Shown: in pieces, positions 1-10,807 of the stretch | Layout of the letters: the number at the start of each line of letters is the position of its first letter | Numbering within the stretch: the stretch's first letter is position 1 | Source: Hippopus hippopus | Taxonomy: Eukaryota; Mollusca; Bivalvia; Cardiida; Cardiidae | Length of the DNA: 64,000 nucleotides | Assembly (NCBI GenBank): GCA_946811185.2 | Contig: OX328102.1 | Location: 52,491,619-52,555,618, forward strand | Reading direction: 5' to 3' | Made by a program: the position numbers and the translations under genes | The notes under the pieces: generated by a model | Seen by the model: only the letters and a program-made list of their open reading frames with translations | The model's database searches: none | What the model was told of the DNA's origin: nothing

Positions 1-8
1 TGGCACAA

Positions 9-1451
9 ATGCTGAACTCTTATCAGGATGTTTTTGCCAGGGATGAGTTTGATCTTGGTTCATTTACTGGGATCGAGTACTCGATAGATACAGGGGATGC
101 TAAACCAGTCAAGCAAAGGCTTATACGTACTCCTCTAGGCTTCGCTAATGAAGAAGAAGCTCATCTAAGGAAAATGTTAGATGCTGGAGTGATTTAGGAA
201 TCAACTTTTGAATGGGCATCCTCACCAGTACTAATACGAAAGAGAGATGGCAGTGTACGGTGGTGCATTGACTACCGTGCACTGAACAAAGTGACAGTGA
301 AAGATGTTTTTCTTCTACCTCTGGTAGATTATTGCCTGGACACACTTGCAGGCAATCTATGGTTTTCCAAGCTAGATGCCAATTCAGCATAATGGCAAGT
401 CAGTGTGAAACCGGAGGAGCGAAGAAAAACAGCTTTTATTACCAAGTATGGGCTATTTGAGCATGTAAAAATGGAATTTGGCCTTTGCAATGCTCCAGCT
501 ACATTCGCTAGAGTAATGAACTTAGTTTTAAGAGGTTTAAGCTGGAACATAGTACTGGCTTTCTTAGATGACATCCTTGTCCTTGGAAAAGACTTCGAGT
601 CTCATCTGAACAATTGTGGTGAGGCACTGGGTCGATTTAGGTCATATGGTATCAAGCTAAAGCCAAAGAAATGTGAGTTCTTCCTAACTAGTGTTGAATT
701 CCCAGGTAGAGTGGTTAGCGGAGACACACTGGCTCTTATACCAAAAGGTATTGAGGCGGTGGCTAGTTGGCCAGAGCCGAAGTGTTCCAAAGATGTAGAA
801 CGTTTTATGGAATTAGCTAATTACCATCGTAATTTCATCAAGGACTTTTCTCGCTTGGGGGCACCACTATACAATGTGGTGGAAAAGCATAACTTCAAGT
901 GGGAAAATGAGCTGAAACAGGCATTCAAGAAGCTCAAAGAAGCTCTTGTGAATCCACCAGTATTGGCTCTTCCCAGACAAGAAGGGGAATTTATTCTAGA
1001 TACTGATGCTTCAGAATCTGCGATAGAAGAAGAACTGATACAAGTTCAGGATGGAATAGAAAGAGTGATAGCATATGGAAGCTATTCTCTCACTAAAGAG
1101 CAGCGCAGGTATTGTACCACAAGAAAAGAGCTGTTGGCTATAGTGCGCTTTACTCGCCAGTATAGGCACTACATGCTTGGTCGACCTTTCACTGTCAGAA
1201 CCGATCATTCAAGTCTGACATGGTTGCTTAATTTCAAAGAGCCACAGGGTCAGCTGGCTAGGTGATTAGAAGAGTTGTCTCAGTACCACATGAAACTAGT
1301 TCATCGTCCTGGTGTTAAGCACGGTAATGCAGATGCTTTATCCAGGAGGCTAGAATCAGGTACGTCATGTGAAGCATACTCCTCCACTCTGTCATTGGCT
1401 GACCTTCCTTGTGGTGGCTGTAGGTATTGCAAAAGACCTGACAGCCAATGA
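9..1451 (+). pseudogene. pol: gypsy pol: reverse transcriptase and RNase H
   Basis: This region would code for the enzyme that copies element RNA into DNA. In one frame it reads from the RT fingers (WCIDYRALNKV near 260-295) through the palm, with LDAN near 375 and the catalytic FLDD (a YxDD variant) near 560-575. The connection segment follows, then RNase H with DTDAS near 1000, the TRKELLA motif near 1122 and the DHSSL motif near 1205. The downstream segment after 1265 still reads HRPG and ADALSR, typical of the RNase H end and tether. Stops at 195 (TAG), 390 (TAA), 1263 (TGA, where Trp is expected) and 1449 interrupt an otherwise single frame, so this copy cannot make the enzyme. Confidence 0.9.
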
Positions 1452-1499
1452 GGAACTTTCATGAGGGAAGCCGATGATGCTGTTCCTTTGACATCATAG

Positions 1500-3336
1500 A
1501 GTGTGACTAGGACCAGGGGCGGTCGCTCCGCCGGAGGTAAAGTTACGGGAGGTGATAGTCATGGAAGAGAATGCGCACCCCATTTGGTAGATGGTAACAT
1601 CGATCATGGTGACAAGGAGGAACTAGTCGCTCCGGCCATTCGGAGGGTTGGTGCTGACATTTTTTCGCCGTTACGGAGTAATGTAGGCCATATGTCAAGC
1701 TCGGGGCAGTGCCAGGAAATTAATGATGCAACCGTTGACATGCCAAAGATTGAATCGGCTAATGTTCCGGACACTCTCATTGAAATACTGAGTGATACTG
1801 GTGGCTATTCCGTAAAAGTTTGCGGTATTACTGGTAACCAGCCAGCTGCAGTATTGACATGTTGGGGTCTGGACATATCGGAGGTGAAGAAATCTCAAAT
1901 GGCTGATTTGGATATGGTTTTGGAATTTGATTGGTTAGAAAAGGCAGCGGTGCTAAATGAAAAGGATTTATTTTTGGCAAGCCCAACTGCTAAAGCTTAT
2001 TGGCTTAATAAAGAGCAGTTTGTTTTGCTAAATGATATCCTGTACCATATAAGGCCAAAGGACTCGGAAAAAGATTTGGTTATACCTCTGAGCCTCAAAT
2101 CTGAGGTGATCGGGTTAAACCATGATTTACCGGCAGCAGGTCATCAGAGGGTAGCTCGTACAAAAGCGCGGATCAAGGAAAAATTCTACTGGCGTGGCAT
2201 GGGAGAGGATATTGCTAATTACGTTGCAACATGTGAAATTTGCAGCGCAAGTAAGAACATTCGACAGCTAGTGCTCCGATGGAAAGAGTGCACCTAGATT
2301 TTCTGGGGCCACTACCAGAAACACCCAGAGGCAATTGTTTTACATTCTCTTGATGGTGGACCAGTTCACCAAATGGGTAGAATGCATCCCTCTGCCTTCC
2401 CAGACGGCAGAAGTGACGGCGAGAGCAGCAGTAGATGGCTTCTTTTCTCCCTTTGGTTACCCTTTTCAGATATTTTCTGATCAAGGGCGTAATTTCGATT
2501 CAAAACTGTTCACAGCATTGTGTGAGGTTTTGGAAATCCATAAAGCACGAACTACACCCTATAGGCCTTCGGCAAATGGTCAGGTTGAACGCTTTAATCG
2601 TACCCTTATGGATGCGATTAGATGCTACATTAGACATTCTCAGGATCAGTGGGATGTACACCTCCCACAGATTGCTGGGGCATTGAGAAGTGCAGTTAAC
2701 CGTAGAACAGGTTTTACTGCAAATAAGCTTATGTTGGGGAGGGAAGTAAACTCTCCAGCATATCTTATGTTCCCAAACAAAGTAAACCAGGCCATCACAG
2801 CAGAGCAGTATGTGGCTAAGTTAATGTGTAATATTCAGGCGGCCAACACTACGGCTAAGGAGTGTCTTCAGACATCCTTACGTCGAATGAAACGGGATTA
2901 TGATGTACGGGTTTTTGAGAAGCAATTCAATGTGGGAGATGTTGTGTATCTCTTGGATACGGCTGCAAGGAAAGGAAAATGCAAAAAACTTTGCCCTCCC
3001 TGGAAAGGCCCTGCTGTTGTTGTGAGAAAGATATCTGCTTTTCTGTATCAGGTTAAGCTGCAAAAATCAATTTATGTTGTTAATCATGATAGAATGAAGA
3101 AGTGCAGAGATAGGACTCTCCCAGCATGGATTACTAAATGGCTCTCCAGCCTTGCATCATATGATGATCCCAAAACGGTCACAGGGGACTCTATTTATTG
3201 TCTGTGTCGTGGGCCTTGGAACGGAAGGTTCATGATTCTGTGTGATGGCTGCGATGAGTGGTTTCATGGGTCTTGTGTCACTGCACCTGAAGCTTTAGAT
3301 ATTGACAAGTACTTCTGTGGTTCCTGTTCCGGTTAA
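1500..3336 (+). pseudogene. pol: gypsy integrase with C-terminal PHD finger
   Basis: This is the integrase, which would insert element cDNA into chromosomes. A poorly conserved linker (1503-1990) leads to an H2C2 zinc domain (2110-2260, with the GHQRVARTK and CEIC motifs). The DDE core follows in another frame: MVDQFTKW near 2353, SDQGRNFDS near 2480 and QVERFNR near 2582. The frame changes twice, near 2270 and near 2340. After the core, the last ~48 residues (about 3190-3333) form a C4HC3 PHD finger: CLC, then [12 protein letters not shown], then CGSC. A histone-reading module in this position is reminiscent of the chromodomain of chromoviruses. The 333-residue core/PHD frame (2335-3336) is open. 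Confidence 0.85.
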
Positions 3337-3370
3337 GGCTAACACTGTTCCCAATCTTATAATCATTTGT

Positions 3371-3386
3371 ATCTTTTCTTTTTCAG
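3371..3386 (+). promoter_or_regulatory. candidate 3' splice acceptor before ORF3
   Basis: A pyrimidine-rich run, atcttttctttttcag, ends in AG at 3385-3386. The first ATG of the second ORF lies 8 bases on, at 3394. It falls just after the integrase stop, which suggests that the downstream ORF was expressed from a spliced subgenomic mRNA. This is inference from sequence only. Confidence 0.5.
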
Positions 3387-3393
3387 CATAAAT

Positions 3394-5787
3394 ATGCTGA
3401 CATACCAGGAACTTCTGCAGGCAAATGAAGCTGGCGAATTGCTGTCGGCCAAAGGCTTAGTTCGTAACATAATGCTTACGGGCACAACCCTCCAAGAGCA
3501 GGTGGATTGCCTTCTTGGGCAAGTCAGGCTGGTGAAGTCTGCGGCACGGTCAAAGAACTGGCTTCAAGTCGTCGCTAAAGATGCCCAAGAGTTGCAGTTC
3601 CATGACAACAATTGGATAGCTGGCAACATTAAACCAGTGTCTCAGCCAAAAAGGGTAGAGAGCAAAATGCCTGCATGACCATCAACAGATGTTCGTTTGC
3701 AAGACAACCCGAATCTGCCCAAACTAGTGGCAGATGAAGGTAAAAAGTCTACACACACCACCGACATCGAAGAGATCACCACACAGATTGACTCGGTGCT
3801 CGGATCTGTTCAGGGTAAAGATCAAGAGGTGGAGCCGATGCAGGTGGAAGTACATCTGAAGCCTTTGCATGAGCCTGAGGTGAGACGTTCCCAAAGGAAT
3901 CTTACACCATCAAAACCTGTTGCTGGGACCAGTACATTGTCTGGCTCCCGAGCAAAATCTCCAGATCTCAAGAAAAAGGGAACATCTGTGTCTACTTCTA
4001 CGACCTGTAAGAAGGAACATAGAAGGGAACGGGACACCACCAAAGCATATGCAGAGGCTGCTGGGACCAGCACAATGTCTGGCTCCCGAGCAAACCCTAC
4101 TGCAAAGAAGAACACAGGAACAGCTGTGTCTGGCTCTACTGACTCACGAAAGGGGTCAGGAAAAGGACGTGACACAAGGACCTATTGCTGAGGTTATCAA
4201 GACCCGCACGGCATCTGGCTCCCGCCGAAGATCGCCCCAGAAGAATCGATCTACGGTGTCTCGTCATGATTCTTATCAGCAATTAAGGCGAGAACATCCA
4301 TCTAGGAGATTCAAGGAGGGGGGGGATATAGAGGGGATCGTAGCACCCAGGAGGGTTACGATTCTTCTAGATCCAAATACCAAGGACGTGCGGAAGCCAA
4401 AGGTCGACACAGCAGTCCTGAGTTTACGCACAGCAGCAGGAAAAGGGACAACACATCTCCAGTCAGACGCTCTCCAAAGAAACAAAGGTTGGAGTCCGAG
4501 CGCTCACACAAGGTTAGGGTTGACACATCAGTTTGCCCTATCCCAGGCTGCGGGCAATCCAGTTCCAGAGCCCATGCATTCCAGGAACACCTTCCTGGGA
4601 TCTTGGATGAAAGGAGAGGATGCAACCAAGAGGTGACACACAGCAGATGCAACCTATTGATCTGCTGTAGTTCCAGAATTGTGGGGTCCTTAGATGTCAA
4701 CATCCTGATGGAATACATCAACCGGCTACACATGCTACCCAGGGGCTGCTTTGGTATACCAAGAGTGATGGTTCCAGTGCTGAATTCTCTGGCTGAAGAA
4801 CTAGGTTATCCAGCGCCAACAGAGTTTACAGCTGACCCACTAAACTCACCAGCCCTACTGATGCATTGGCGAGTGTTCGTGGTCGTTTTGGGATGTATGG
4901 GCAGGGAAGCAAGGGAAGAGTTACGAAAACAATTTTCCGCTATCTCTGTACCTCTGCGAAGAAGGCCTGTTGCTGTAGACAGCCACTTTCATTTGGACAG
5001 GGTGCGTGGCAAGCTGAATAAACCCGTCACATACAAGGAGCTGTTCAGGGTAGGAGAACCTGAAGGTGGCGATGAAATATGGGTAATTGGGTCGGTCGCT
5101 GTATTCTGTGACCGCCCAACTTACCCAACAGAGGATGAACTAAGACTGCTTGTTTCTCAGAGAGTTGGCGTGGCTATCGGAATTCATCCGAAGCTGGCAG
5201 CAGCATGTTCAGAGGAGGACTGGTCAGAGTTCGAGAAATGCCTTTCCATGGAAGGCGTTTGTGCTCTTGGAGAGGCCGGTCTTGACCACGTTAGAACGGA
5301 TCCGGCCACCTGGGATGAGCAGCATGTTGTTCTGGACCGGGCCCTGCGCCTCCTGAAGGAGGAGCATGTCCTGGTTCTGCACAACAGAGGTGATGGGACA
5401 GAAATGCTGCAGCTTTTGTATCACCTGAAGGGGGTGGTACCAAGAACACAGAAGATCCATCTGCAATGCTTTAGTGGCAATGCAAGAACGGTTCAACTGT
5501 GGATTCAGAGTTTTCCGAATGTTCATTTTGGGTTTACTAGTTTGGTGGCTAAGTTTGGGGAGAATCAGCGACAAGCGCTGCGTTCTCTTGAGTCACACCG
5601 CCTTCTTCGTGAGACGGATGCTCCGTACTTCCCACTAGATGGAAGACCCATTTCAACTCCGGTCATACTGGGCACAACTGCACGTCTAGGATGCGAGATT
5701 AGAGAAGAACCCTGGGAAGAGGTCCTTAGGGTTTCTGCGGAAAATGCGCAGAGGCTTTATGGCCTTGCGGGGCAGCCCGGGCAATGA
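3394..5787 (+). pseudogene. gypsy ORF3: zinc finger, basic linker and TatD-type nuclease
   Basis: This is an accessory ORF after pol. The N-terminal ~95 residues are unrecognised. A basic Ser/Arg/Lys linker contains an imperfect duplication (3919-4056 and 4057-4190, both with GTST.SGSRA). A CX4CX7HX4H finger-like motif lies near 4534-4590. The last ~265 residues (4970-5787) match TatD metal-dependent DNases: HFH (residues 166-168 of the terminal 432-residue frame), GEAGLD (261-266), LHNRG (298) and ETDAPYF (375-381). The His expected before CFSG is Gln in this copy. A stop at 3676, another at 4189 and a frame change near the G-run at 4319-4326 break it. The zinc-finger/TatD part is open to the end. 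The role is unknown; it could process nucleic-acid ends or host DNA. Confidence 0.75.
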
Positions 5788-5920
5788 AGCTGGTCCTTGT
5801 TCCCTCAAAATGTTGGGAATAAGGGAGTTCCTGAGAAGAGAGATCCAGTGCAGGTGTCATTTATAATGGATGAACACCTGAGAATCCTGTAGGGGTTACA
5901 GCGTGGTCCTCCTCCAAAAA

Positions 5921-5936
5921 ATAAAGTGGGGGAAAG
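5921..5936 (+). promoter_or_regulatory. polypurine tract of gypsy element
   Basis: ataaagtgggggaaag immediately precedes TGTAGTGG. A purine run directly before a TG dinucleotide is the usual plus-strand primer site bordering a 3' LTR. Confidence 0.6.
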
Positions 5937-5960
5937 TGTAGTGGTTAGAAGCTATGTTTA
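5937..5960 (+). repeat. candidate start of 3' LTR
   Basis: The sequence begins TGTAGTGGTTAG right after the polypurine tract. I cannot place the LTR end because the 5' LTR is outside the window. Comparison with full copies elsewhere in the genome would define it. Confidence 0.45.
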
Positions 5961-6198
5961 TGGGGATTCCCTGGGAATCCCCAGAGATCGCCAGGCTCCG
6001 TGCTGCGGTGTGGGGGAACTCCTAGTCTCTTCCGGAACGCGATTGGCAGATGATTAAGAATTCCATGCTAAATTAAATATGATCGATCAACGACTACCGG
6101 ATTCAATAAGGTAAGTGTAAAGCACGCAATATCTTAGTAAGTTGTCAGTGAACACTTTAATACCAACGTAAAATTTCAAAACTTCTTAATCTTTTATT

Positions 6199-6345
6199 TA
6201 AAAGGCAGATAAAGCTATTAGCCCCGCATTAGACAAACTAGAGTGGACATTGGTATATACGCCGGGGTATATCTGAAGAGTATTGAAAAGTCACGATCAA
6301 GATCAGACAACACGTCCATCGGGGTCTTCTCTCTTTGCAAAGAAC
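6199..6345 (+). repeat. degenerate dispersed repeat, copy 1
   Basis: It resembles 6406-6540 and 7355-7480. All contain gcagat/gcacat..aaagc.atta.cccc, then a gacaaact-like stretch and a tattt/tatatctgtagag-like stretch. Family unknown. Confidence 0.4.
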
Positions 6346-6405
6346 ATAAAAGATGTCATTATGCAAGGTTTCAGCGAAATAATTCAGTACGTCTATAGTT
6401 ATTTA

Positions 6406-6540
6406 AAATGCAGATGAAGCGATAATCCCCTTAGCAGACAAACTGTAGTCTCCGTCAGTAAATACTCAAAGTATTTCTGTAGAGTACCAAAATGTGCCGA
6501 CGAAGATCAGACAGTATTTACATATTGGTTGACTTTCTTC
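6406..6540 (+). repeat. degenerate dispersed repeat, copy 2
   Basis: Shares the core agcgataatccccttagc and gtatttctgtagag with the copy at 7355-7480. Spacing of about 200 bases from copy 1 suggests either an old tandem duplication or independent insertions. Confidence 0.4.
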
Positions 6541-6792
6541 ATTAACGACAATAAAAATCTCAAACTGCAGGATATCAGTTAAAATATCTTAGTACCTCTA
6601 AAATTACGTAGTGCTTGAAATTTTGAATAAATCAGATAAACATCTCCAGCCGACAGTGAAAACTCGGTTATTCTTTGTTTTAACCCGTATCTTGCCGAAC
6701 TTATATAATTGATTATTGTACAAATTTAGTAGCATAATTATGTAAAGGGTTTTGTTTCTTAGTATTGGAGTTTTACGCCGTTGTTAACAGCT

Positions 6793-7020
6793 TAGGTCAT
6801 ATCACGGCGGTCAGTGCACATAAGCACGTGTTTCCTGGTTTTCTCACACCGGTACTGCAACAACTTTCTTTCCAAGTCACTGACTACTTTTCTCACTTGC
6901 ATCAGAGGTGAGAGGCAAAAAGTCGCCGAAAAGAAAGTTTGTCTCAACCGGGCATCGAACCCGCAGCCACCTGAGGTCAAGAGTCAGACATGCTAACCAC
7001 CGAGTTACCCGGGCGGGCTC
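6793..7020 (-). mobile_element. tRNA-derived SINE, family S1
   Basis: On the minus strand it begins gcccgcccgggtaactcgg, with a Pol III A-box-like gtggttagca and a B-box ggttcgatgcc. A shared body follows, ending ..accgccgtgatatgacc. It is closely similar to the copy at 41948-42171. Two copies in opposite orientation and different surroundings support a mobile SINE rather than a tRNA gene. Confidence 0.8.
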
Positions 7021-7136
7021 ATATCTATAGGGGGTTCTTTGACTGAAATCATTTATAAAGAAGCGTAAAGTGTGGGCTAAGATCAGTTTGCTCTGCAAAA
7101 TTCAGGTCGTGTATTGCAGGATAGGACTTAACTCTA

Positions 7137-7345
7137 TATTAGGCGACAAAAATGTAGACTTGTCCAATTGGAACGGATTTGCAGATGTCAAATTGAATGA
7201 AGCTAATCGTTCGAATTTTGCTTTGAATAGATGGAAAACATTTTTTTGAAAATTGAAGAAAATGCTGGTTTCCAGCATTTCGTCCTTTCCCACAATGTTT
7301 TTCAAATGCTCCTCCCACGATCGTTAAAACGCGGGGTTGTTTTTG
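7137..7345. mobile_element. palindromic MITE family B copy
   Basis: Contains the family core aaaatgctggtttccagcat flanked by cacaatgttttt-like arms and by gacttgtccaattgg. The family is recurrent in this window. Confidence 0.65.
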
Positions 7346-7354
7346 TAAAGGGTT

Positions 7355-7480
7355 TAAATGCACATATAAAGCGATTATCCCCTTCCCAGACGCGCTGGAG
7401 TCGCCGTAGGTAAATACTACAAGGTATTTCTGTATAGAAAATGGGGAAACAAGATAAATTCCACAGATAAGGTTATTTAT
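7355..7480 (+). repeat. degenerate dispersed repeat, copy 3
   Basis: Shares agcgattatccccttccc and aaggtatttctgtatag with the copy at 6406-6540. Confidence 0.4.
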
Positions 7481-8488
7481 ATTGGTTGTGTGAATTTTAA
7501 TAACTCGGAATAAATCGCTGTGAACTTTTGCCAGTCTAAATTATAACAGATTTAATTTTTTCTAACCTCAAAAGGAAAGTCTACATACTGACTTCATATT
7601 CTGATGGGGTAAAGTAGACCAAAAAAATGATTATCATTCCGTGAAATTGAATGTTAATTACTTAGAAGAAATCGTAACCTTTTTCCATTTCGAAATGTAA
7701 CTGTTTCACGAAAAAAAAAAAAAAAATCTAGATCTGACTTTAAATCCTCATTAGGTAAATCTGACCGAAAATGATTATCACTCCATTACATTGTGACCCG
7801 AAAAAAAAAAAAAAAGGATTACTGACTTCAAATCTTGGTAAGGTAGGGTAGGGCATACAAAGAATGATTATCATTCAGTGAAATTTGTGTTAATTTTAAC
7901 AATGCTGAAGAACTGCTCCTTCCACCTTGCATTTTGAGAACTTTCGGTGTTAAAAGATATACAAGCGTAAAAAATTTTCCAACGAAGGTTTTTCACAAAA
8001 ACAAACCGTGTTAAACCGTTAAAGTTGTTATAACAATATAAATTGCTTTTGCGGACAGCGTAGACTAGCAAAGTTTCCCATGACGTGCAGCATGATCTAG
8101 GATCTACACTGTCCGGTCATTTATACTAGTATCCTGGTCAAAAAAGCTTGTTCATTGGCGGTAATTTCATTTCTTTTCCTTAGAGAAACGTTATTTTCTT
8201 TTTTCATATCTCCATGGGTTCAGATTGTTAACATGAATCACAACAAAACCCTTTTATAAATGGGTACAATTTATACTTTATTACAAGAAAAAAATGTGTA
8301 TTGTTTTTTCATTTTTGTTTGCAAGAGCGTTATTTATTAAACAACCATGAAAAAATAGGAAGGACTAACTTACATTTCATTGTAAATTTTCTGTTATGGC
8401 TTGCAAAAATACATGTATAATGTACACCGGAACATTTTAGTCATAAGAACTCAATTTGATTTTCAGATGGCTGATCTTTGTGCGACGT
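7481..8488. other. intergenic AT-rich stretch, no gene seen
   Basis: Contains two long A runs (near 7709-7726 and 7801-7815), each next to similar tgattatca..cc.t segments. These look like three degenerate copies of a ~100-base unit at 7560-7700, 7735-7800 and 7820-7890. I see no coding signal. Confidence 0.5.
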
Positions 8489-8792
8489 GTCTAGCCCGGT
8501 ATCTCAGCCAGTAACGCATAGGGCTGGAAACCCAGAGGTCGCTGGTTCGAGTCCTAAGCTCAGCCAATATCTTTCCGAGGATTGATGATAGTCATTGAGG
8601 CATCATTTATTCCTCATTCACCGCTGATCGTTGTTTCGGCGATGGTTATGTGGAAGCGACCAGTGGTTTGGAAAGAATGCTTTGCAAAGCACTGTTAAGA
8701 GAAACTCGAGGACGGCATGAGTAGGTGCATTGGCCGTCTCGATATAACTGAAATAATGTTGAAAATGGATTTAAACACCATACAAACAAACA
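8489..8792 (+). mobile_element. tRNA-derived SINE, family S2
   Basis: The tRNA-like head has an A-box-like tatctcagccagtaacgc and a B-box ggttcgagtcc. A body with ttccgaggattgatgatag follows, and the tail ends in a ..gtctcgatataactgaaata-type segment. Related copies lie at 15712, 16350, 18687 (minus), 42180 (minus) and 62560. Confidence 0.75.
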
Positions 8793-8895
8793 AATATACA
8801 AACAGATAAACGTACATGATACAGTTATTCGAAGTAACTGCCAATGGATGCTGATGTATAGCACCATTTTCAGCAACATAGGCGAATACAGGGGC

Positions 8896-8958
8896 TTTTG
8901 CGGATGACATAGATTAAGATCAGACTGCACAGAACATGCAGTCTTGTCTTATATCTAT
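8896..8958. repeat. GATC-type hairpin element
   Basis: Inverted repeat around agatcagactgcacagaac / gcagtcttgtct. It is one of about eleven similar hairpins in the window. Confidence 0.6.
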
Positions 8959-9226
8959 GCTGTACGCTAATTTTGTTTAGCCAATAAGATAAAAAAAAAA
9001 ATCTTTCTGGATTCTAGAGGATTGTATTTTCAGTCGTCGAAAGAGGTGGAGTTTATTTCTTTGTCGAAAGATGTCAAAATCGCAATATGCAGTATTTTTC
9101 TTTTGGACTTTGATAGGGTAGAAAAATTAATTAAATAAAGAAAAATGCTTTAAACTAGAGAAGCGATCCCGCACGTTATCAAGAATTAGAATTAAAGGTG
9201 TCGAAACACAATTGTGTAAAAACACG

Positions 9227-9239
9227 CCCCCCCCCCCCC
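9227..9239. repeat. poly-C homopolymer (13 bases)
   Basis: A run of 13 C in otherwise unremarkable sequence. Confidence 0.9.
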
Positions 9240-9491
9240 GCAAATTCAAAGTCAGCAAGACACCAAGACACTACTAACACCATATCAGGTACTGTTGATC
9301 CAAGATCAGTCTATTTCTTCTCAGCGGTCTGATCTTGATCCCAATTTCCCTCAAAAAGCCCTAGACTTCCTTTTAGTATAGTAATCCTAAGGGCGCCGGA
9401 TACACCCAAGGGGGCATTTAAAGTCTGGGAAAGAAAGACCCAAAAATGTTATTATAGGGTTCCTTTTGTTCAGATTTCTACGGAAATCGGA

Positions 9492-9552
9492 CAGTGGAGA
9501 TCAAAGATCAGACTGCGCGTTTTGTGTAATCTGATCTATGACCTATACTGGC
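9492..9552. repeat. GATC-type hairpin element
   Basis: The gatcaaagatcagactgcgc arm pairs imperfectly with gtaatctgatctatgacc. It belongs to the same family as the copies at 55162 and 60318. Confidence 0.5.
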
Positions 9553-9809
9553 CCAAAGGCAACTATAGTTGTGAAAGGCACTTTAAGAGTCAAGAGTCTA
9601 AGATATTATTTAGCGTTTACTTTGGACAGCAAAGCATTCCTTAACGTGTTATTTGACTTTGTCACGTCAGATATGGCGGGTCACATGGTATAGATTACTT
9701 TATTGCTCACAACAAACCAGTATTTAGGTATTCAGTAGACATAACTCGTATTTATTTCGAAGTCTGTTCATTTAGCAATTTGGAAAGATAATGCGTAAGG
9801 TAATAGAAG

Positions 9810-10035
9810 ATAAAGTAAACACCATACTGAATCCATTTTACCCTTTACCAGACAACAGCATTCTAGCCATATTAAATTTAAAAACATTTGTAGGCGACAA
9901 ATTAAATGTTGCTGAAATGATGGCTTTTATGTTTCAAACGATAAAAAAACATGGAATTGGTCAACGGCATTTAACGTTTTTCTACTATGTTTTCAAGAGC
10001 CATTTTCCTAAAGACGTTAAAAAAACAGATTCATG
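9810..10035 (+). mobile_element. MITE family B copy, diverged
   Basis: Contains taccctttaccagacaac, aaaacatttgtaggcgacaa and gttttcaagagcc, matching the outer parts of the copies at 41688 and 52915. The 103-codon open frame across it (9791-10102) is therefore not regarded as a gene. Confidence 0.6.
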
Positions 10036-10510
10036 GGACGGGATTAAAAAACCATTAGTACAAAAAGCTGTATCCCAGTTCTCTTTATTTCTTGTTTCTT
10101 AGCATATAGGTTTTACGTTTCCTTTGGAGTTGAAAACACTTGCCAAGAAATCCATATGTGACCCTGCTGTATTGGGACATTTTATCATTGTATTGGAAAT
10201 ACGTTTTCCCACCAAGGAAGAGCAATTACGGTGACAACGCCCTACACAATAACCGTTCAAGAACATTTTGTCCTAAAACAAGGGCTCGTATTCAGCAACC
10301 ATTCTTTTAAGTACATTCTTAGTATAATTCTGAAGAAATTTCTGAAATTTGAAAGCAATGCATCCTCAGATTGGCTAAAGCAAAAGGTTTAGTCGACCAG
10401 AAGTCGTGTAACTTTCTAAATGTAAATTAGATTTAGGATGAAAATAAGAATGGTTGGTGAATACGGACCCTAATATACTATGAACAGAAACAAATTATGA
10501 AATAAAAGTA

Positions 10511-10540
10511 TATTGGACAAAAAGTTAGGGATCATTAATT
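10511..10540 (+). repeat. left TIR of Tc1-like element
   Basis: Matches the reverse complement of 12039-12068 with only a few differences (one A-run length difference and substitutions). Confidence 0.8.
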
Positions 10541-10807
10541 TGTTTTAACCTACTTCTGAGAAAGAAATGTATTTTGGGGTAAAATTGACATCTGAGCATT
10601 CTTCTATTCATTATCAATAACACCAGGTTGTTGATTTGTCCTTGCATTTTATAGTTAGGTGACCACACGAAAGCAAAGCATGATAGTGTCAAAAACAAAA
10701 TGTAACAGCACACTGCAGCGGTTTGGTAAAAGTCATCGTATTGAACTTCTTTGCGGCTGATTTGAGGGTTTTATGAAACATTTGCATTTCTTGGTGAGAA
10801 GTCTGTG

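Larger units (their letters stand above)
1..5936 (+). mobile_element. Ty3/gypsy LTR retrotransposon, 5'-truncated by window
   Basis: Pol-type coding sequence runs from the window start in the order reverse transcriptase, RNase H, zinc-binding/DDE integrase, PHD finger. This is the Ty3/gypsy domain order. It is followed by a second coding block with a TatD nuclease domain and by a polypurine tract at 5921-5936. The 5' LTR, gag and protease lie outside the window. The copy is dead: pol frame 0 (9-2297) holds in-frame stops at 195, 390, 1263, 1449 and 1497, then two frame changes near 2270 and 2340. The second ORF also has a stop and frame changes. Confidence 0.9.

Noticed and set aside
1..5936. 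Infectious retrovirus related to known transmissible clam elements
   Set aside because: The copy is broken in many places and no env-like or gag sequence is visible; a relationship cannot be judged from this window.
6800..7000. Host exon on the plus strand
   Set aside because: The frame is the reverse of a SINE present at 41948 too.
8489..8570. tRNA gene
   Set aside because: Head is tRNA-like but stems do not close and a shared SINE body follows.
9791..10102. 103-codon open frame as a gene
   Set aside because: It lies across a diverged MITE family B copy.
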